Positions 1-7,205 are shown, numbered from the stretch's first letter. The stretch: DNA of 18,322 nucleotides from Lachnoclostridium sp. UBA6558 (GCA_002434335.1 DJJW01000007.1:81031-99352), one strand, 5' to 3'. Numbers and translations are program-made. The notes: a model not told the origin generated them from the letters alone.

Positions 1-234
1 ATAGAACTTCTTAGCTCAGAGATTACTCTAAGCAGAGGGGAAGAATTCAATCCGAAAGCCTATATTAAAAATATCATTGATGATAAAGACTCCGTTCAGG
101 CACTTCTTGACAGCGTAAGAGTAACTGGAACCTATGATATGAATAAAAGAGGAACCTATCCTATCGTACTTACAACAGAAGACAGTGAAGGCAATCAATC
201 TGAAAATGTATCCCTTGTATTAAAGGTGGAATAG
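1..234 (+). CDS. C-terminal end of an Ig-like surface protein (partial)
   Basis: An open frame runs in from before the window and stops with TAG at 232-234, leaving 77 residues. The residues form one beta-rich module ending in a pattern seen in bacterial Ig-like repeats of the DUF5011 type: VTGTYDMNKRGTYPIVLTTE followed by D-S-E-G-N, then a final hydrophobic strand (VSLVLKVE). Such modules usually repeat in secreted or wall-attached proteins of clostridia and act as spacers or binding domains. The protein ends directly after the module, so there is no LPXTG-type anchor at this end. The next gene starts about 20 bases downstream, so the two may be co-transcribed. The name of the whole protein cannot be decided from the tail. 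Confidence 0.7.
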   Translation: MELLSSEITLSRGEEFNPKAYIKNIIDDKDSVQALLDSVRVTGTYDMNKRGTYPIVLTTEDSEGNQSENVSLVLKVE

Positions 235-256
235 TCCGTAAAAAGTGGTGGTGAAG

Positions 257-982
257 ATGGAAGGATATATTGATATACACAATCATATAATACCAAAAGT
301 GGACGATGGTGCTCACAGCATGAACCAGGCATTGCGTATGCTGGAAATTGCTTTTTCCGAAGGAATCCGCACGGTGATAGCAACACCCCATATATGCTAC
401 CGAAAAGGGGAAGACAGATTAAGTAAATTAAAGGTAGCCTTTGAGGAATTGAAAATAAACGCAGAAGAACAGTTTCCGGAACTTAAGCTTTATATGGGCA
501 GTGAGATTTTTTACAGTCAGGACACTGTATACGGGCTTCAGAAAAACGAAATTCCTACTTTGGGAAATACAAGTTATGTATTGGTTGAATTTCAGCCCTC
601 CTGTGAATACCGTTATTTAAAAAGCAGCATTCAAAATCTGATAATAGGCGGATATAAGCCGGTTATCGCACATATTGAGCGGTATTATGTATTAAGAAAA
701 GATATGAAGCTCGTTGACGAACTGATTCTTATGGGAGCTTATATCCAATCCAATGCCTCCGGTATAGGAGGGGAGGATGGAAGGGAATTGCAGCGATTTA
801 TTAAGAAACTCCTTAAACGAAAGCTATTGCACTTTGTAGCCACGGACAGTCATGGGGATGAAATCAGACCTCCAAGGATAAGGGAGTGTATCGATACGGC
901 TAAGAAAAAGTACGGAGAAGAATATGCAGCAGATATATTTATACATAACGGCAGGAAGCTTCTTAAAGACCAATATATATAA
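257..982 (+). CDS. PHP-family protein-tyrosine phosphatase, CpsB/YwqE-like
   Basis: The 241-residue protein matches the CpsB/CapC/YwqE family of metal-dependent tyrosine phosphatases that dephosphorylate the kinase controlling capsule or exopolysaccharide assembly. Visible PHP motifs in order: DIHNHIIPKVDDGA near residues 5-18 (the HxH metal site), ATPH, GSEI, AHIERYYVL (usually AHPERY in this family), QSNASG, and ATDSHGD near the C-terminus. Length is normal for the family (about 240-255). I chose ATG 257 because a GGTGG-rich stretch sits just upstream; in-frame GTG codons at 245-251 are alternatives. The next gene, VanZ-like, starts inside its 3' end. A Wzz-type gene follows, but the expected tyrosine kinase is not in this window and may lie upstream. 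Family assignment is firm; the substrate is inferred. Confidence 0.9.
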   Translation: MEGYIDIHNHIIPKVDDGAHSMNQALRMLEIAFSEGIRTVIATPHICYRKGEDRLSKLKVAFEELKINAEEQFPELKLYMGSEIFYSQDTVYGLQKNEIPTLGNTSYVLVEFQPSCEYRYLKSSIQNLIIGGYKPVIAHIERYYVLRKDMKLVDELILMGAYIQSNASGIGGEDGRELQRFIKKLLKRKLLHFVATDSHGDEIRPPRIRECIDTAKKKYGEEYAADIFIHNGRKLLKDQYI

Positions 983-1544
983 CGGATTGCTGCTGCCCAT
1001 CTGTAACGATACCATCCTGGCAGTGGCTACTTATCTGGTACCATCGGCGTTTTCCGGAATACTTGCCCTTATGTTTTTTGATTTTACCTTTCTGTTTTTT
1101 GGTCAGAAGAGGAGAAACAGATTCCGAATAATGACCGGAAAGACACAGGTAATACTGTTTCTATTATTTACCTATATTACTTTTGTTTTCTTTCTTTCCA
1201 TTCTTTCCAGGCCTCCCGGTTCCAGGACCGATATAGATTTAATGCCTCTTGCAACCTTTTCCCATAGGCTTGAAGGTAATATCTATGCCATAGAAAACAT
1301 CATATTGTTTATGCCTTTTGGTTGGCTTCTCTCCATGTTATTTACAGAAAATAAACAGTTATCAGTATTTCTGTTATGTGGAGTAACCTTTAGCATTACT
1401 ATTGAACTTGCACAGTACCTGACACAAAGGGGGTATTTGCAGACAGACGACGTTTTGCTTAATGTACTGGGCTGCATACTGGGACACCTGATTAGCAGGA
1501 GTATTACAGACATAGCAAAGCGTTATATATTACATAGCGGATAA
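924..1544 (+). CDS. VanZ-like membrane protein
   Basis: A 206-residue integral membrane protein of the VanZ-like family. The best-conserved part is the second half: a helix with NIILFMPFGWLL (about residues 125-137), then SITIELAQYL and the polar signature QTDDVLLNVLGCILG. About five hydrophobic segments are visible. VanZ itself gives low-level teicoplanin resistance, but most clostridial members are uncharacterised envelope proteins, often near polysaccharide or glycopeptide genes. ATG 924 has a good Shine-Dalgarno site (GGAG at 914-917), although it lies 59 bases inside the preceding gene, which suggests translational coupling. TTG 987 is a weaker alternative start. The family is clear; the specific role is unknown. 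Confidence 0.8.
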   Translation: MQQIYLYITAGSFLKTNIYNGLLLPICNDTILAVATYLVPSAFSGILALMFFDFTFLFFGQKRRNRFRIMTGKTQVILFLLFTYITFVFFLSILSRPPGSRTDIDLMPLATFSHRLEGNIYAIENIILFMPFGWLLSMLFTENKQLSVFLLCGVTFSITIELAQYLTQRGYLQTDDVLLNVLGCILGHLISRSITDIAKRYILHSG

Positions 1545-1553
1545 GGAGCTTTC

Positions 1554-2210
1554 ATGGAAAGATTAAAAACCGATACAAAGGATACCTTCAGTGAATATCT
1601 GTTATACCTTAGAAATAAAATGAAATCAATAATAATCATAACAGTACTGGCAGGCTTATTAGTAGGGTTTGTGAACCGCTATATCATATCGGACTACTAT
1701 TATGCGGTTGCAAAGCTGCAAACCGGTATGCAGGCAGCAGATGATCTGATACGCCTTATGGAGAATAGAAATATACTGGAGAAGGTAGTTCTTGAAGCAG
1801 ATGCAGATTTGACCCCAGCTGAATTAAGAGAAACCATGTACCTGTCCCTGGTGGAAAATACAAGGATTATAGAACTTACAGTATACGATTATGATGCAGA
1901 TAGGGCTGTAACACTGATTAATGCTTATATAAAAGTAATAAAGAGAGAATTTGGAGATATATTTGAAATAAAAGTTCTGGAGGAAGCCGGCCGTACACAG
2001 GTGTTTCCAAAAGAAGATGCAGTAGGGTTCGTCAGAGGAGCTTTGCTGGGGGGAGTTATCACAGTGCTTGCGCTGACTATAAGATATATAAAAGGGACCA
2101 GAATCAAGACTGCACAACAGGTAGAGGAATATCTGAGTCTGGCAGTGCTTGCAGTAGTTCCCATAACAGAGGTGAAAGCAAAGCTGCGTAAGGGAGGACG
2201 TGTAACATGA
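1554..2210 (+). CDS. Wzz/CapA-type polysaccharide chain-length determinant
   Basis: The 218-residue protein has the two-helix layout of Wzz-type polysaccharide co-polymerases and of the CapA/YwqC transmembrane activators: a short cytoplasmic N-terminus, TM1 about residues 25-45, an extracytoplasmic loop of about 110 residues, TM2 about 158-178, and a cytoplasmic tail of about 40 residues. The segment NAYIKVIKREFGDIFEIKVL and the proline before TM2 (VFPKEDAVG) fit the family. Such proteins set exopolysaccharide chain length together with a tyrosine kinase; no kinase domain is fused here and none follows. The start is well supported by AAGGAG at 1542-1547. Its stop overlaps the next gene's ATG by four bases (ATGA), so exopolysaccharide and peptide-modification genes appear to share one transcript. 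Confidence 0.82.
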   Translation: MERLKTDTKDTFSEYLLYLRNKMKSIIIITVLAGLLVGFVNRYIISDYYYAVAKLQTGMQAADDLIRLMENRNILEKVVLEADADLTPAELRETMYLSLVENTRIIELTVYDYDADRAVTLINAYIKVIKREFGDIFEIKVLEEAGRTQVFPKEDAVGFVRGALLGGVITVLALTIRYIKGTRIKTAQQVEEYLSLAVLAVVPITEVKAKLRKGGRVT

Positions 2211-2524
2211 AAATTAAGAGCGGATTTTTGCTGCGTGAAATAGCAGGCGCCTGGGTGGTGGTACCGGTAGGGCAGAGGGTAGTGGATTTTAATGGATTAA
2301 TGAGTCTGAGTGAAAGTGGAGCCTTGCTTTGGTCTAAGCTGGAACAGGGGATAGAATCAAAGGAGGAACTGGTGGAGCTTCTAAGAGAAAATTACAGTGT
2401 TGAAGCAGAGGTGGCAGCGAAGGATATCACAGACTTTATCAGCCAGATTAATGAGAGGGGATTGATAGAAGATGGCAATGAACTGGGGACAGTTAAGTGC
2501 AACGCTTACAATGAACTCTTTTAG
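2207..2524 (+). CDS. PqqD-like RiPP recognition protein
   Basis: A 105-residue PqqD-family protein, a small winged-helix RiPP recognition element that binds the leader of a precursor peptide and presents it to the modifying enzyme. Features that fit: an N-terminal beta region (GFLLREIAGAWVVVPVGQ), a VDFNGLMSLSESGALLWSKL segment typical of the family, a helix with KEELVELL, then DITDFISQINERGLIED. The length is close to normal, with a short extra C-terminal tail. It overlaps the Wzz-type gene by four bases, and the radical SAM gene begins inside its 3' end, so tight co-translation is likely. A discrete recognition protein beside a radical SAM enzyme and a small peptide gene strongly suggests that they act together. 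Confidence 0.87.
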   Translation: MKIKSGFLLREIAGAWVVVPVGQRVVDFNGLMSLSESGALLWSKLEQGIESKEELVELLRENYSVEAEVAAKDITDFISQINERGLIEDGNELGTVKCNAYNELF

Positions 2525-3578
2525 CAATAAAATACCTTTATCAGGACAATTTGAGCTTACCACCCGCTGTAATCTGGGCTGCAGAATGTGTTATGCCTGT
2601 AACGGACTTCTTCACAGTGACTTAAAGCAGAGAGAACTAAGTGCAAAGGAATGGATCGAGATAGCCAGAGAGGCCAGGGATTCCGGTATGCTGTTTCTGC
2701 TTCTGACCGGAGGAGAAGTGTTTTTTCGTGAAGATTTTAAAGAAATTTATGAAGAATTAACCAGGATGGGATTTATCATTAGTATTTATACAAACGGAAC
2801 GTTGATTACAGCGGAGGTTATTAGTTGGCTTAAGACCATACCTCCTTCTCAGATAGATATTTCACTTTACGGTGCTTCCCCAGATACCTACAGGAAAGTA
2901 TGCGGGAATGCCAACGGTTTTCGGCAAGCCCTGGAGGGAATACGGTTACTACAGGAGGCAGAAATAAACCTTCAGTTAAGAACAACCATAATTAAGGAAA
3001 ACAGATCGGATCTGCCTGCTATCAGGAATCTGGCAGAGGGATTTGGTTTAAAATTAAATCTGGTGGATTATATCACACCGGAAAGGGAGAGGAGGGAGAT
3101 TGATACCGGGCGGTTGTCTCCGGCTGAGCAGGCGCAGTTGATTCTTGATACACAGCCGGAAACGGAGGCGGAGGCCTTTGACGAAACCGTACATATTGAT
3201 AAAGAGGCTTATATAAAAGCAACGGAGTGTTTTGATTATTTCCTGAGTAATAATGCTTTTCCGTGTAACAGCGGAAAGAACAGTTTCTTTATAACCTGGG
3301 AAGGAGTAATGGTGCCCTGCTCCATAATGAATACTCCCAAGACCCATCCCCTTAAAAGTTCCTTTCGACGTGCCTGGAGGGAACTGGTTCAAAAGTGTGA
3401 TAAAGTTCCGGTCTGCAAGACCTGCAGTAAATGTTCCCTGAAAGGGCAATGCAAGACCTGTCCGGGCAGACTGCTAAATGAAACCGGAAGCTTTAAAGAG
3501 CCTGCACCCTATCTTTGCGAATTGGCAAGAGAAAACAGCAGGCTGGCAGAAAATCAGAAAATGGAGGAAATAGTATGA
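2472..3578 (+). CDS. Radical SAM/SPASM peptide-modifying enzyme
   Basis: The protein (368 residues) carries the radical SAM cluster motif CNLGCRMCY (C33, C37, C40), which holds a 4Fe-4S cluster that cleaves S-adenosylmethionine, and the GGE motif (LLTGGEVFFRED). The C-terminus looks like a SPASM auxiliary-cluster domain: a cysteine, then WEGVMVPC (GX4C), then CKTCSKCSLKGQCKTC, then a final cysteine in YLCELA. The usual SPASM core is CX2CX5CX3C; here the last interval is X2. SPASM enzymes modify RiPP precursors by thioether, C-C or similar crosslinks, and this one has a PqqD protein upstream and a small Cys-containing peptide directly downstream. The 5' end overlaps the PqqD gene by 53 bases. 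ATG 2472 is preceded by AGAGGGG at 2454-2460; ATG 2511 is a possible shorter start without a clear ribosome site. The exact chemistry cannot be read from sequence. Confidence 0.9.
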   Translation: MAMNWGQLSATLTMNSFSNKIPLSGQFELTTRCNLGCRMCYACNGLLHSDLKQRELSAKEWIEIAREARDSGMLFLLLTGGEVFFREDFKEIYEELTRMGFIISIYTNGTLITAEVISWLKTIPPSQIDISLYGASPDTYRKVCGNANGFRQALEGIRLLQEAEINLQLRTTIIKENRSDLPAIRNLAEGFGLKLNLVDYITPERERREIDTGRLSPAEQAQLILDTQPETEAEAFDETVHIDKEAYIKATECFDYFLSNNAFPCNSGKNSFFITWEGVMVPCSIMNTPKTHPLKSSFRRAWRELVQKCDKVPVCKTCSKCSLKGQCKTCPGRLLNETGSFKEPAPYLCELARENSRLAENQKMEEIV

Positions 3579-3751
3579 AGGAATACATAAAGCCTACAAT
3601 TGAAATCGTTGAATTAAGACCGGAGGAAAGATTGGCAACCTGCCATATAGGCTTGTCAGGACCCGATCCCCTTACTTACATCTGGGAGATGATCTTCTGC
3701 AGAAAAAGCCGCTGCAAACTTGGTTATACCAGCGCAGGAGGCTGCAGTTAA
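3575..3751 (+). CDS. Candidate RiPP precursor peptide, four cysteines
   Basis: A 58-residue peptide whose ATG overlaps the stop of the radical SAM gene (ATGA). It has a strong Shine-Dalgarno site, GGAGG, at 3564-3568. The first 21 or so residues are charged and leader-like (MKEYIKPTIEIVELRPEERL) and contain YxxPxI, close to the YxxPxL motif bound by recognition proteins in lasso-peptide systems. The rest is a core-like tail with C23, C42, C47 and C57, rich in G, S and T, ending GGCS. Position next to PqqD and radical SAM genes, size and composition all point to a modified-peptide precursor. No signal peptide is visible. There is no double-glycine cleavage site in the leader; the GG near the C-terminus (residues 55-56) is too late to be one. 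The mature product, crosslink positions and cleavage site are unknown. Confidence 0.8.
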   Translation: MKEYIKPTIEIVELRPEERLATCHIGLSGPDPLTYIWEMIFCRKSRCKLGYTSAGGCS

Positions 3752-3760
3752 GAAGCTTAG

Positions 3761-3780
3761 TGCATCTGCGGACAGATGCA
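3761..3780 (+). promoter_or_regulatory. Perfect hairpin just after the precursor gene
   Basis: TGCATCTG and CAGATGCA form a perfect 8-base-pair stem around a CGGA loop, ten bases after the precursor stop codon. Flanking CTTAG (3756-3760) and CTAAG (3797-3801) could add an outer stem. No run of T follows, so it is not a standard terminator. In RiPP operons such a hairpin often stabilises the upstream peptide mRNA or partly limits read-through, giving more precursor than enzyme. That role is inferred. Confidence 0.55.
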
Positions 3781-3924
3781 GCCTGAGTGGGGAACTAAGT
3801 GAAGGGTAGATGTTATATATCTGATTAACGGTGCCATAAGGGTTCTTGCGATAGGTATTGGAGTTTGGTTACGGCTTGCAATGGGAGCCAGAGTCAAGGA
3901 TATTTCAAGATTGATATTAAAACA

Positions 3925-3948
3925 GTACCGCAAGCGAGCTTACGGTAT
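3925..3948 (+). promoter_or_regulatory. Hairpin before the kinase-like gene (possible degenerate third RNA copy)
   Basis: GTACCGCAAG and CTTACGGTAT can form a ten-pair hairpin with a CGAG loop, one C·A mismatch and one G·U pair. It ends 13 bases before ATG 3962, with AGGGGTG between. This order (hairpin, G-rich ribosome site, ATG at the same distance) resembles the two better RNA elements before the exporter and LytR-CpsA-Psr genes. The upstream pseudoknot pairing seen there is not present here, so homology is uncertain. GCTTGC at 3874-3879 could pair with GCAAGC at 3930-3935 as an alternative fold. Confidence 0.35.
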
Positions 3949-3961
3949 ACAGGGGTGTAGC

Positions 3962-4810
3962 ATGAAAAGTACTTTGCAGATAGCAGATATTCCCATAACC
4001 CTGGAGACTGATTTTAAGTGGTCAAACAGGAAGTTAGACACCTTTAAACAAAGGTCTTCCGGAGAGGAAATGAAGCTTACATACAGACTGGCTAAAGAGA
4101 TTCAGGTTCCCAAGGAGCTGATTGTTTTTGATGAGAGTATAAGGTGGGTTCCTTATACAAGGGATGCTAAAAAAACAGAGCTGTATCTCTTTAACAGAAT
4201 GACAGACAGCTTGTCTTATAGAATGACAGCGGACAGAGATTGGAGTCAGGTGGATATTTCCTATACTCCGGAGGAGAAGAAGCCGGCAGCTTCTTTTTTA
4301 AGCACACTTGGAGAAATTGCTTTTCGCAACCGTATCCTACGGCATAATGGACTGGTAATTCACGGCGCCGCCATAGAATATGAAGGCAAAGGGCTGATTT
4401 TTTCAGGACCCTCCGGAATGGGAAAGACCACTCAGGCAAATCTGTGGAGAAAATACAAAGGGGCTGTCATGATCAATCATGACAGGCCTGCAATCAGGGT
4501 AATACAGGGTGTTCCAAGAGTATACGGCACCCTATGGAACGGTGCAAGCAGGAAATGTACCAATAAAACAGCTGATTTAAGTTCAATTGTACTTTTGGAG
4601 CAGTCAAAAGAAAATGATATTATGAAACTAACAGGGGAGGAAACCCTAAAGAAATTAATGCCCAGAAGTTTTCTGCCATATAACAATGAGCAGGATATGA
4701 AGCTGGCACTTAAGAATCTGGAGGAAATAATAGCTGTTACACCTGTATTTCTTTTAAAATGCAGGCCTGACAGGGAAGCAGTGGAGTTACTATACCAATG
4801 TCTGAAATAA
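3962..4810 (+). CDS. HPr kinase-like P-loop protein
   Basis: A 282-residue protein related to HPr(Ser) kinase. The C-terminal half carries LVIHGAAIEYEGKG, then a P-loop GPSGMGKTT (about residues 149-157), then MINHDRPAIR and YGTLWNG. Relatives with this layout occur in Firmicutes lasso-peptide clusters, where the kinase phosphorylates the peptide's C-terminal residue (paeninodin type), and in other small-peptide or polysaccharide loci. It is not the housekeeping HprK: the N-terminal half differs. I chose ATG 3962, preceded by AGGGGTG, rather than in-frame ATG 3881, which has no ribosome site and would add 27 basic residues. A 210-base gap with two hairpins separates it from the precursor gene, and it overlaps the next gene by 13 bases. 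The precursor ends in Ser, so C-terminal phosphorylation is a reasonable but untested idea. Confidence 0.8.
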   Translation: MKSTLQIADIPITLETDFKWSNRKLDTFKQRSSGEEMKLTYRLAKEIQVPKELIVFDESIRWVPYTRDAKKTELYLFNRMTDSLSYRMTADRDWSQVDISYTPEEKKPAASFLSTLGEIAFRNRILRHNGLVIHGAAIEYEGKGLIFSGPSGMGKTTQANLWRKYKGAVMINHDRPAIRVIQGVPRVYGTLWNGASRKCTNKTADLSSIVLLEQSKENDIMKLTGEETLKKLMPRSFLPYNNEQDMKLALKNLEEIIAVTPVFLLKCRPDREAVELLYQCLK

Positions 4811-5271
4811 AAAGAATCAGTACGGGGGTTATGATGCCCGTAATCCGAAAATTTCTGGAAGATGATAAAAGTGTACGGATAACTGTAACCGGAAACAGTA
4901 TGTATCCCTTCCTGCGTGATAACAAGGACAGTGTAGAGTTAATTACCTGTTCCTTCTCGGAAATAAGAGCCGGAGACATTATCTTAATACAAAGAGATGA
5001 CAGCGCATATGTGCTGCACCGGGTCATCTTTAAGAAAAAGGAACATGTATATATAAACGGAGATGCACAAAGAAGCCTGGAAGGGCCGATTCGCAAAGAT
5101 CAGATACTGGCGAAAGTTACTACAGTATGGCGAAAGAGGGCAGAGATTTCAGTAAATAACATCCTTTGGAAAACTCTTGCCTTTTTATGGTTCTGTATAT
5201 TACCTTTTCGTAAAATGATAATCTTTCGGTATCATAAATTACGCAGTATACAGCGAAAATACAGTAATTGA
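4798..5271 (+). CDS. S26-type membrane peptidase, SipW/ER-like
   Basis: A 157-residue protein of the S24/S26 serine peptidase superfamily. It shows GNSMYPFL with the likely nucleophile S34, GDIILIQ, then YVLHRVI with H74, and INGDA (residues 86-90), the order seen in signal peptidases. A histidine in place of the usual lysine general base is the pattern of SipW and eukaryotic ER signal peptidases. A hydrophobic helix lies near residues 121-137, followed by a basic tail. Small members of this family recur in clostridial RiPP and polysaccharide clusters, and it could remove the leader of the precursor during export. That is inference from context: the exporter has no peptidase domain and no other protease is in the cluster. 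ATG 4798 has GGAG at 4783-4786; ATG 4831 is an alternative. Confidence 0.75.
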   Translation: MSEIKRISTGVMMPVIRKFLEDDKSVRITVTGNSMYPFLRDNKDSVELITCSFSEIRAGDIILIQRDDSAYVLHRVIFKKKEHVYINGDAQRSLEGPIRKDQILAKVTTVWRKRAEISVNNILWKTLAFLWFCILPFRKMIIFRYHKLRSIQRKYSN

Positions 5272-5349
5272 AGCGGTCTAAGTGTACTGACGGATTCTGG
5301 AATTTAAGGAATTATTTAAGATATCAAATAAAACATGATGATTAGAAGA

Positions 5350-5434
5350 GTGAGAGAAAATTTATGATTGAAAGGCTGCCACACTAAGCTTTCTCACTAA
5401 TTTTCGTGGCGGTATCGCTGACATGGCAGCGATA
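5350..5434 (+). ncRNA. Candidate structured leader RNA, copy A (before the ABC exporter)
   Basis: Three pairings can be drawn. P1: GTGAGAGA (5350-5357) with TTTCTCAC (5390-5397). P2: CTGCCAC inside the P1 loop (5376-5382) with GTGGCGG downstream (5406-5412), giving an H-type pseudoknot. P3: TATCGCTG (5413-5420) with CAGCGATA (5427-5434). The exporter ATG follows 16 bases later, with a G-rich ribosome site between. Copy B at 8603-8693 has the same order, spacing and conserved loop bases with different but still paired stems. I do not recognise the family. It may control translation or antitermination of the exporter gene. Confidence 0.65.
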
Positions 5435-5450
5435 AGCAGTGGGTATACAG

Positions 5451-7205
5451 ATGAAGCAGAAAATACAGATTCTTAAATGGATGGGAAAGAGAACCCATCC
5501 ACATATTATTTCTCTGATAACTTTAGTGCTGGCAGGAAGTGTCTCTTCTGTTATTAAGGTGATAATGGCTTATCTATCCAAAGATTTGATTGATTCCTTT
5601 ATAGGTGGTATTACGAAAGCAACAGTACGGGGAGGAATTCTCTTTGCAGTATCTGTACTCATTCTATTGTTTGGCAAATGGCTTATTACTGTACTTACAG
5701 TTCATACCACCGAAAATATGACCGGAAGCTTAAAAGAAGAAGTATATGAAAAGCTTGCAAATACTGACTGGATGGAATACGCCAGGTACCATACAGGTGA
5801 TATGGCTGCCCGGGTTAATGGAGACACCCAGGTGATAGTAAATGGAATAATAAATGGACTAACCAGAGGGGCAGCTTCCGTAATGGGTCTGGCAGCAGCC
5901 TTTCTTGTTCTGATGTCCTTTCATAGAGGAGTGGCTTATTTTTCAGTATTAGTAGGTCCGGCAGCACTAATTCTGGGTGCCTTTGCTGGTTCTCGTTATG
6001 TATCCGTTCATGAAGAAGCTCAGAAAGCGGATTCCAACTACAGATCCTATCTTCAGGAATGCCTGGAGCATATGCTGATTATTAAGACCTTTGGCAAAGA
6101 AGGAGAGAGCAGAGTCAAACTGCGAGAGCTTCAGGCAGAGAGGAAAAGGCTGGCACTAAAGAGAAATTATACCTCAGCTGTTACAAATACATTAATAATG
6201 ATAGGTTTATGGATAGGTTTTCTTGCAGTATTCGGATGGGGAGCTGCCTATGTGCTGGACAGCACGCTGACAGTGGGTACGATTACTGCATACATACAGC
6301 TTATCTTACAGGTAATCCTGCCTTTTATAGAACTGGCTTCTCTTTTTCCTATGATGTATTCGGCAGCCGGTTCTGCAAAGAGAATAATAGAAGTAGAGAG
6401 TTTAAGGGAGGATTTAGAGCCTGCTAAGGCTGTGGGGCAGCCGATTGCGGACACCTATGTCAGGGAGAAGGTAAATGGTTTTGAAAGTATTGATTTGAAG
6501 GAGCTGACTTTTGCCTATACACCTGATAAACCTGTGCTAAAAGATATAACCTTTTCGTTAATGGCAGGAGATATCCTGGCATTAACTGGTGCATCAGGAG
6601 AGGGAAAAACAACTTTGATCTATCTGCTCATGCAGCTGCTAAGACCAAGTGGCGGGCATATATATATAAATGACAAGGGAAATAAATATGACCTTGAGAA
6701 CTGTTACATAAGACAGCTAATATCCTATGTACCACAGGGGAATACCTTATTTTCCGGTACCATTGAGGCGAATTTAAGGGTCGGTGACAGTCAGGCAGAC
6801 AGAGAAGAACAAAAGGAGATGTTAAAGGCTGCCTGTGCCTGGGAATTTGTAAGCGAATTACCGGAAGGCTTAGACACAAGCTTAGGAGAACGGGGAGTGG
6901 GGCTCTCGGAGGGACAAGCTCAAAGAATATCCATAGCGAGAGCGCTTATTCGAAAGAAACCCCTGCTGATTTTAGACGAAGCAACCTCGGCGCTGGATAT
7001 GGATACAGAAAGAGAAGTTATACACAATATCAGTAACTTAAAACAAGTCAGCTGTATCATTATAACCCACAGGCTCTCAATCCTCCGGTACTGCCGCAGG
7101 GTGCTTGAGTTAAATGGCGGCAGACTAAGAGAAAGGAGTGCAGAAGAAATTCTGTCAGAATTTAATGAAATGGCTAACGAAGTTGCAGCCACTGGAGCAA
7201 TTTAA
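5451..7205 (+). CDS. ABC transporter, fused membrane and ATPase domains (exporter)
   Basis: A 584-residue type I ABC exporter half-transporter. An N-terminal six-helix membrane domain covers about residues 1-310 and an ATPase domain about 345-575. In the ATPase: Walker A GASGEGKTT near 380, Q-loop YVPQGNTLFSG, signature LSEGQ at 485-489 (LSGGQ in most), Walker B LLILDEATSALD with D509/E510, and H-loop IIITHRLSIL near 539. There is no N-terminal C39 peptidase domain. Such transporters export peptides, lipids or drugs and work as homodimers or paired heterodimers; no partner gene is adjacent, so a homodimer is likely. The position, downstream of the peptidase, suggests export of the modified peptide. 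ATG 5451 follows a GTGGG stretch and the candidate RNA element; GTG 5439 is an alternative start. The 3' end overlaps the convergent gene by 32 bases. Confidence 0.9.
   Translation: MKQKIQILKWMGKRTHPHIISLITLVLAGSVSSVIKVIMAYLSKDLIDSFIGGITKATVRGGILFAVSVLILLFGKWLITVLTVHTTENMTGSLKEEVYEKLANTDWMEYARYHTGDMAARVNGDTQVIVNGIINGLTRGAASVMGLAAAFLVLMSFHRGVAYFSVLVGPAALILGAFAGSRYVSVHEEAQKADSNYRSYLQECLEHMLIIKTFGKEGESRVKLRELQAERKRLALKRNYTSAVTNTLIMIGLWIGFLAVFGWGAAYVLDSTLTVGTITAYIQLILQVILPFIELASLFPMMYSAAGSAKRIIEVESLREDLEPAKAVGQPIADTYVREKVNGFESIDLKELTFAYTPDKPVLKDITFSLMAGDILALTGASGEGKTTLIYLLMQLLRPSGGHIYINDKGNKYDLENCYIRQLISYVPQGNTLFSGTIEANLRVGDSQADREEQKEMLKAACAWEFVSELPEGLDTSLGERGVGLSEGQAQRISIARALIRKKPLLILDEATSALDMDTEREVIHNISNLKQVSCIIITHRLSILRYCRRVLELNGGRLRERSAEEILSEFNEMANEVAATGAI

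Noticed and set aside
3054..3449. 131-residue minus-strand open frame inside the radical SAM gene
   Set aside because: It is a reading-frame shadow of a clearly coding + strand gene and shows no domain.
3575..3751. Reading the precursor as a lasso peptide
   Set aside because: The leader motif fits, but no asparagine-synthetase-like cyclase or transglutaminase-like protease is present, and the tail lacks the Gly/Cys first residue with Asp/Glu at ring position 7-9 in the right place after a penultimate leader Thr.
3881..3961. Longer N-terminus for the kinase-like protein from ATG 3881
   Set aside because: That ATG lacks a ribosome site, the added 27 residues are unlike the family, and ATG 3962 has AGGGGTG just upstream.
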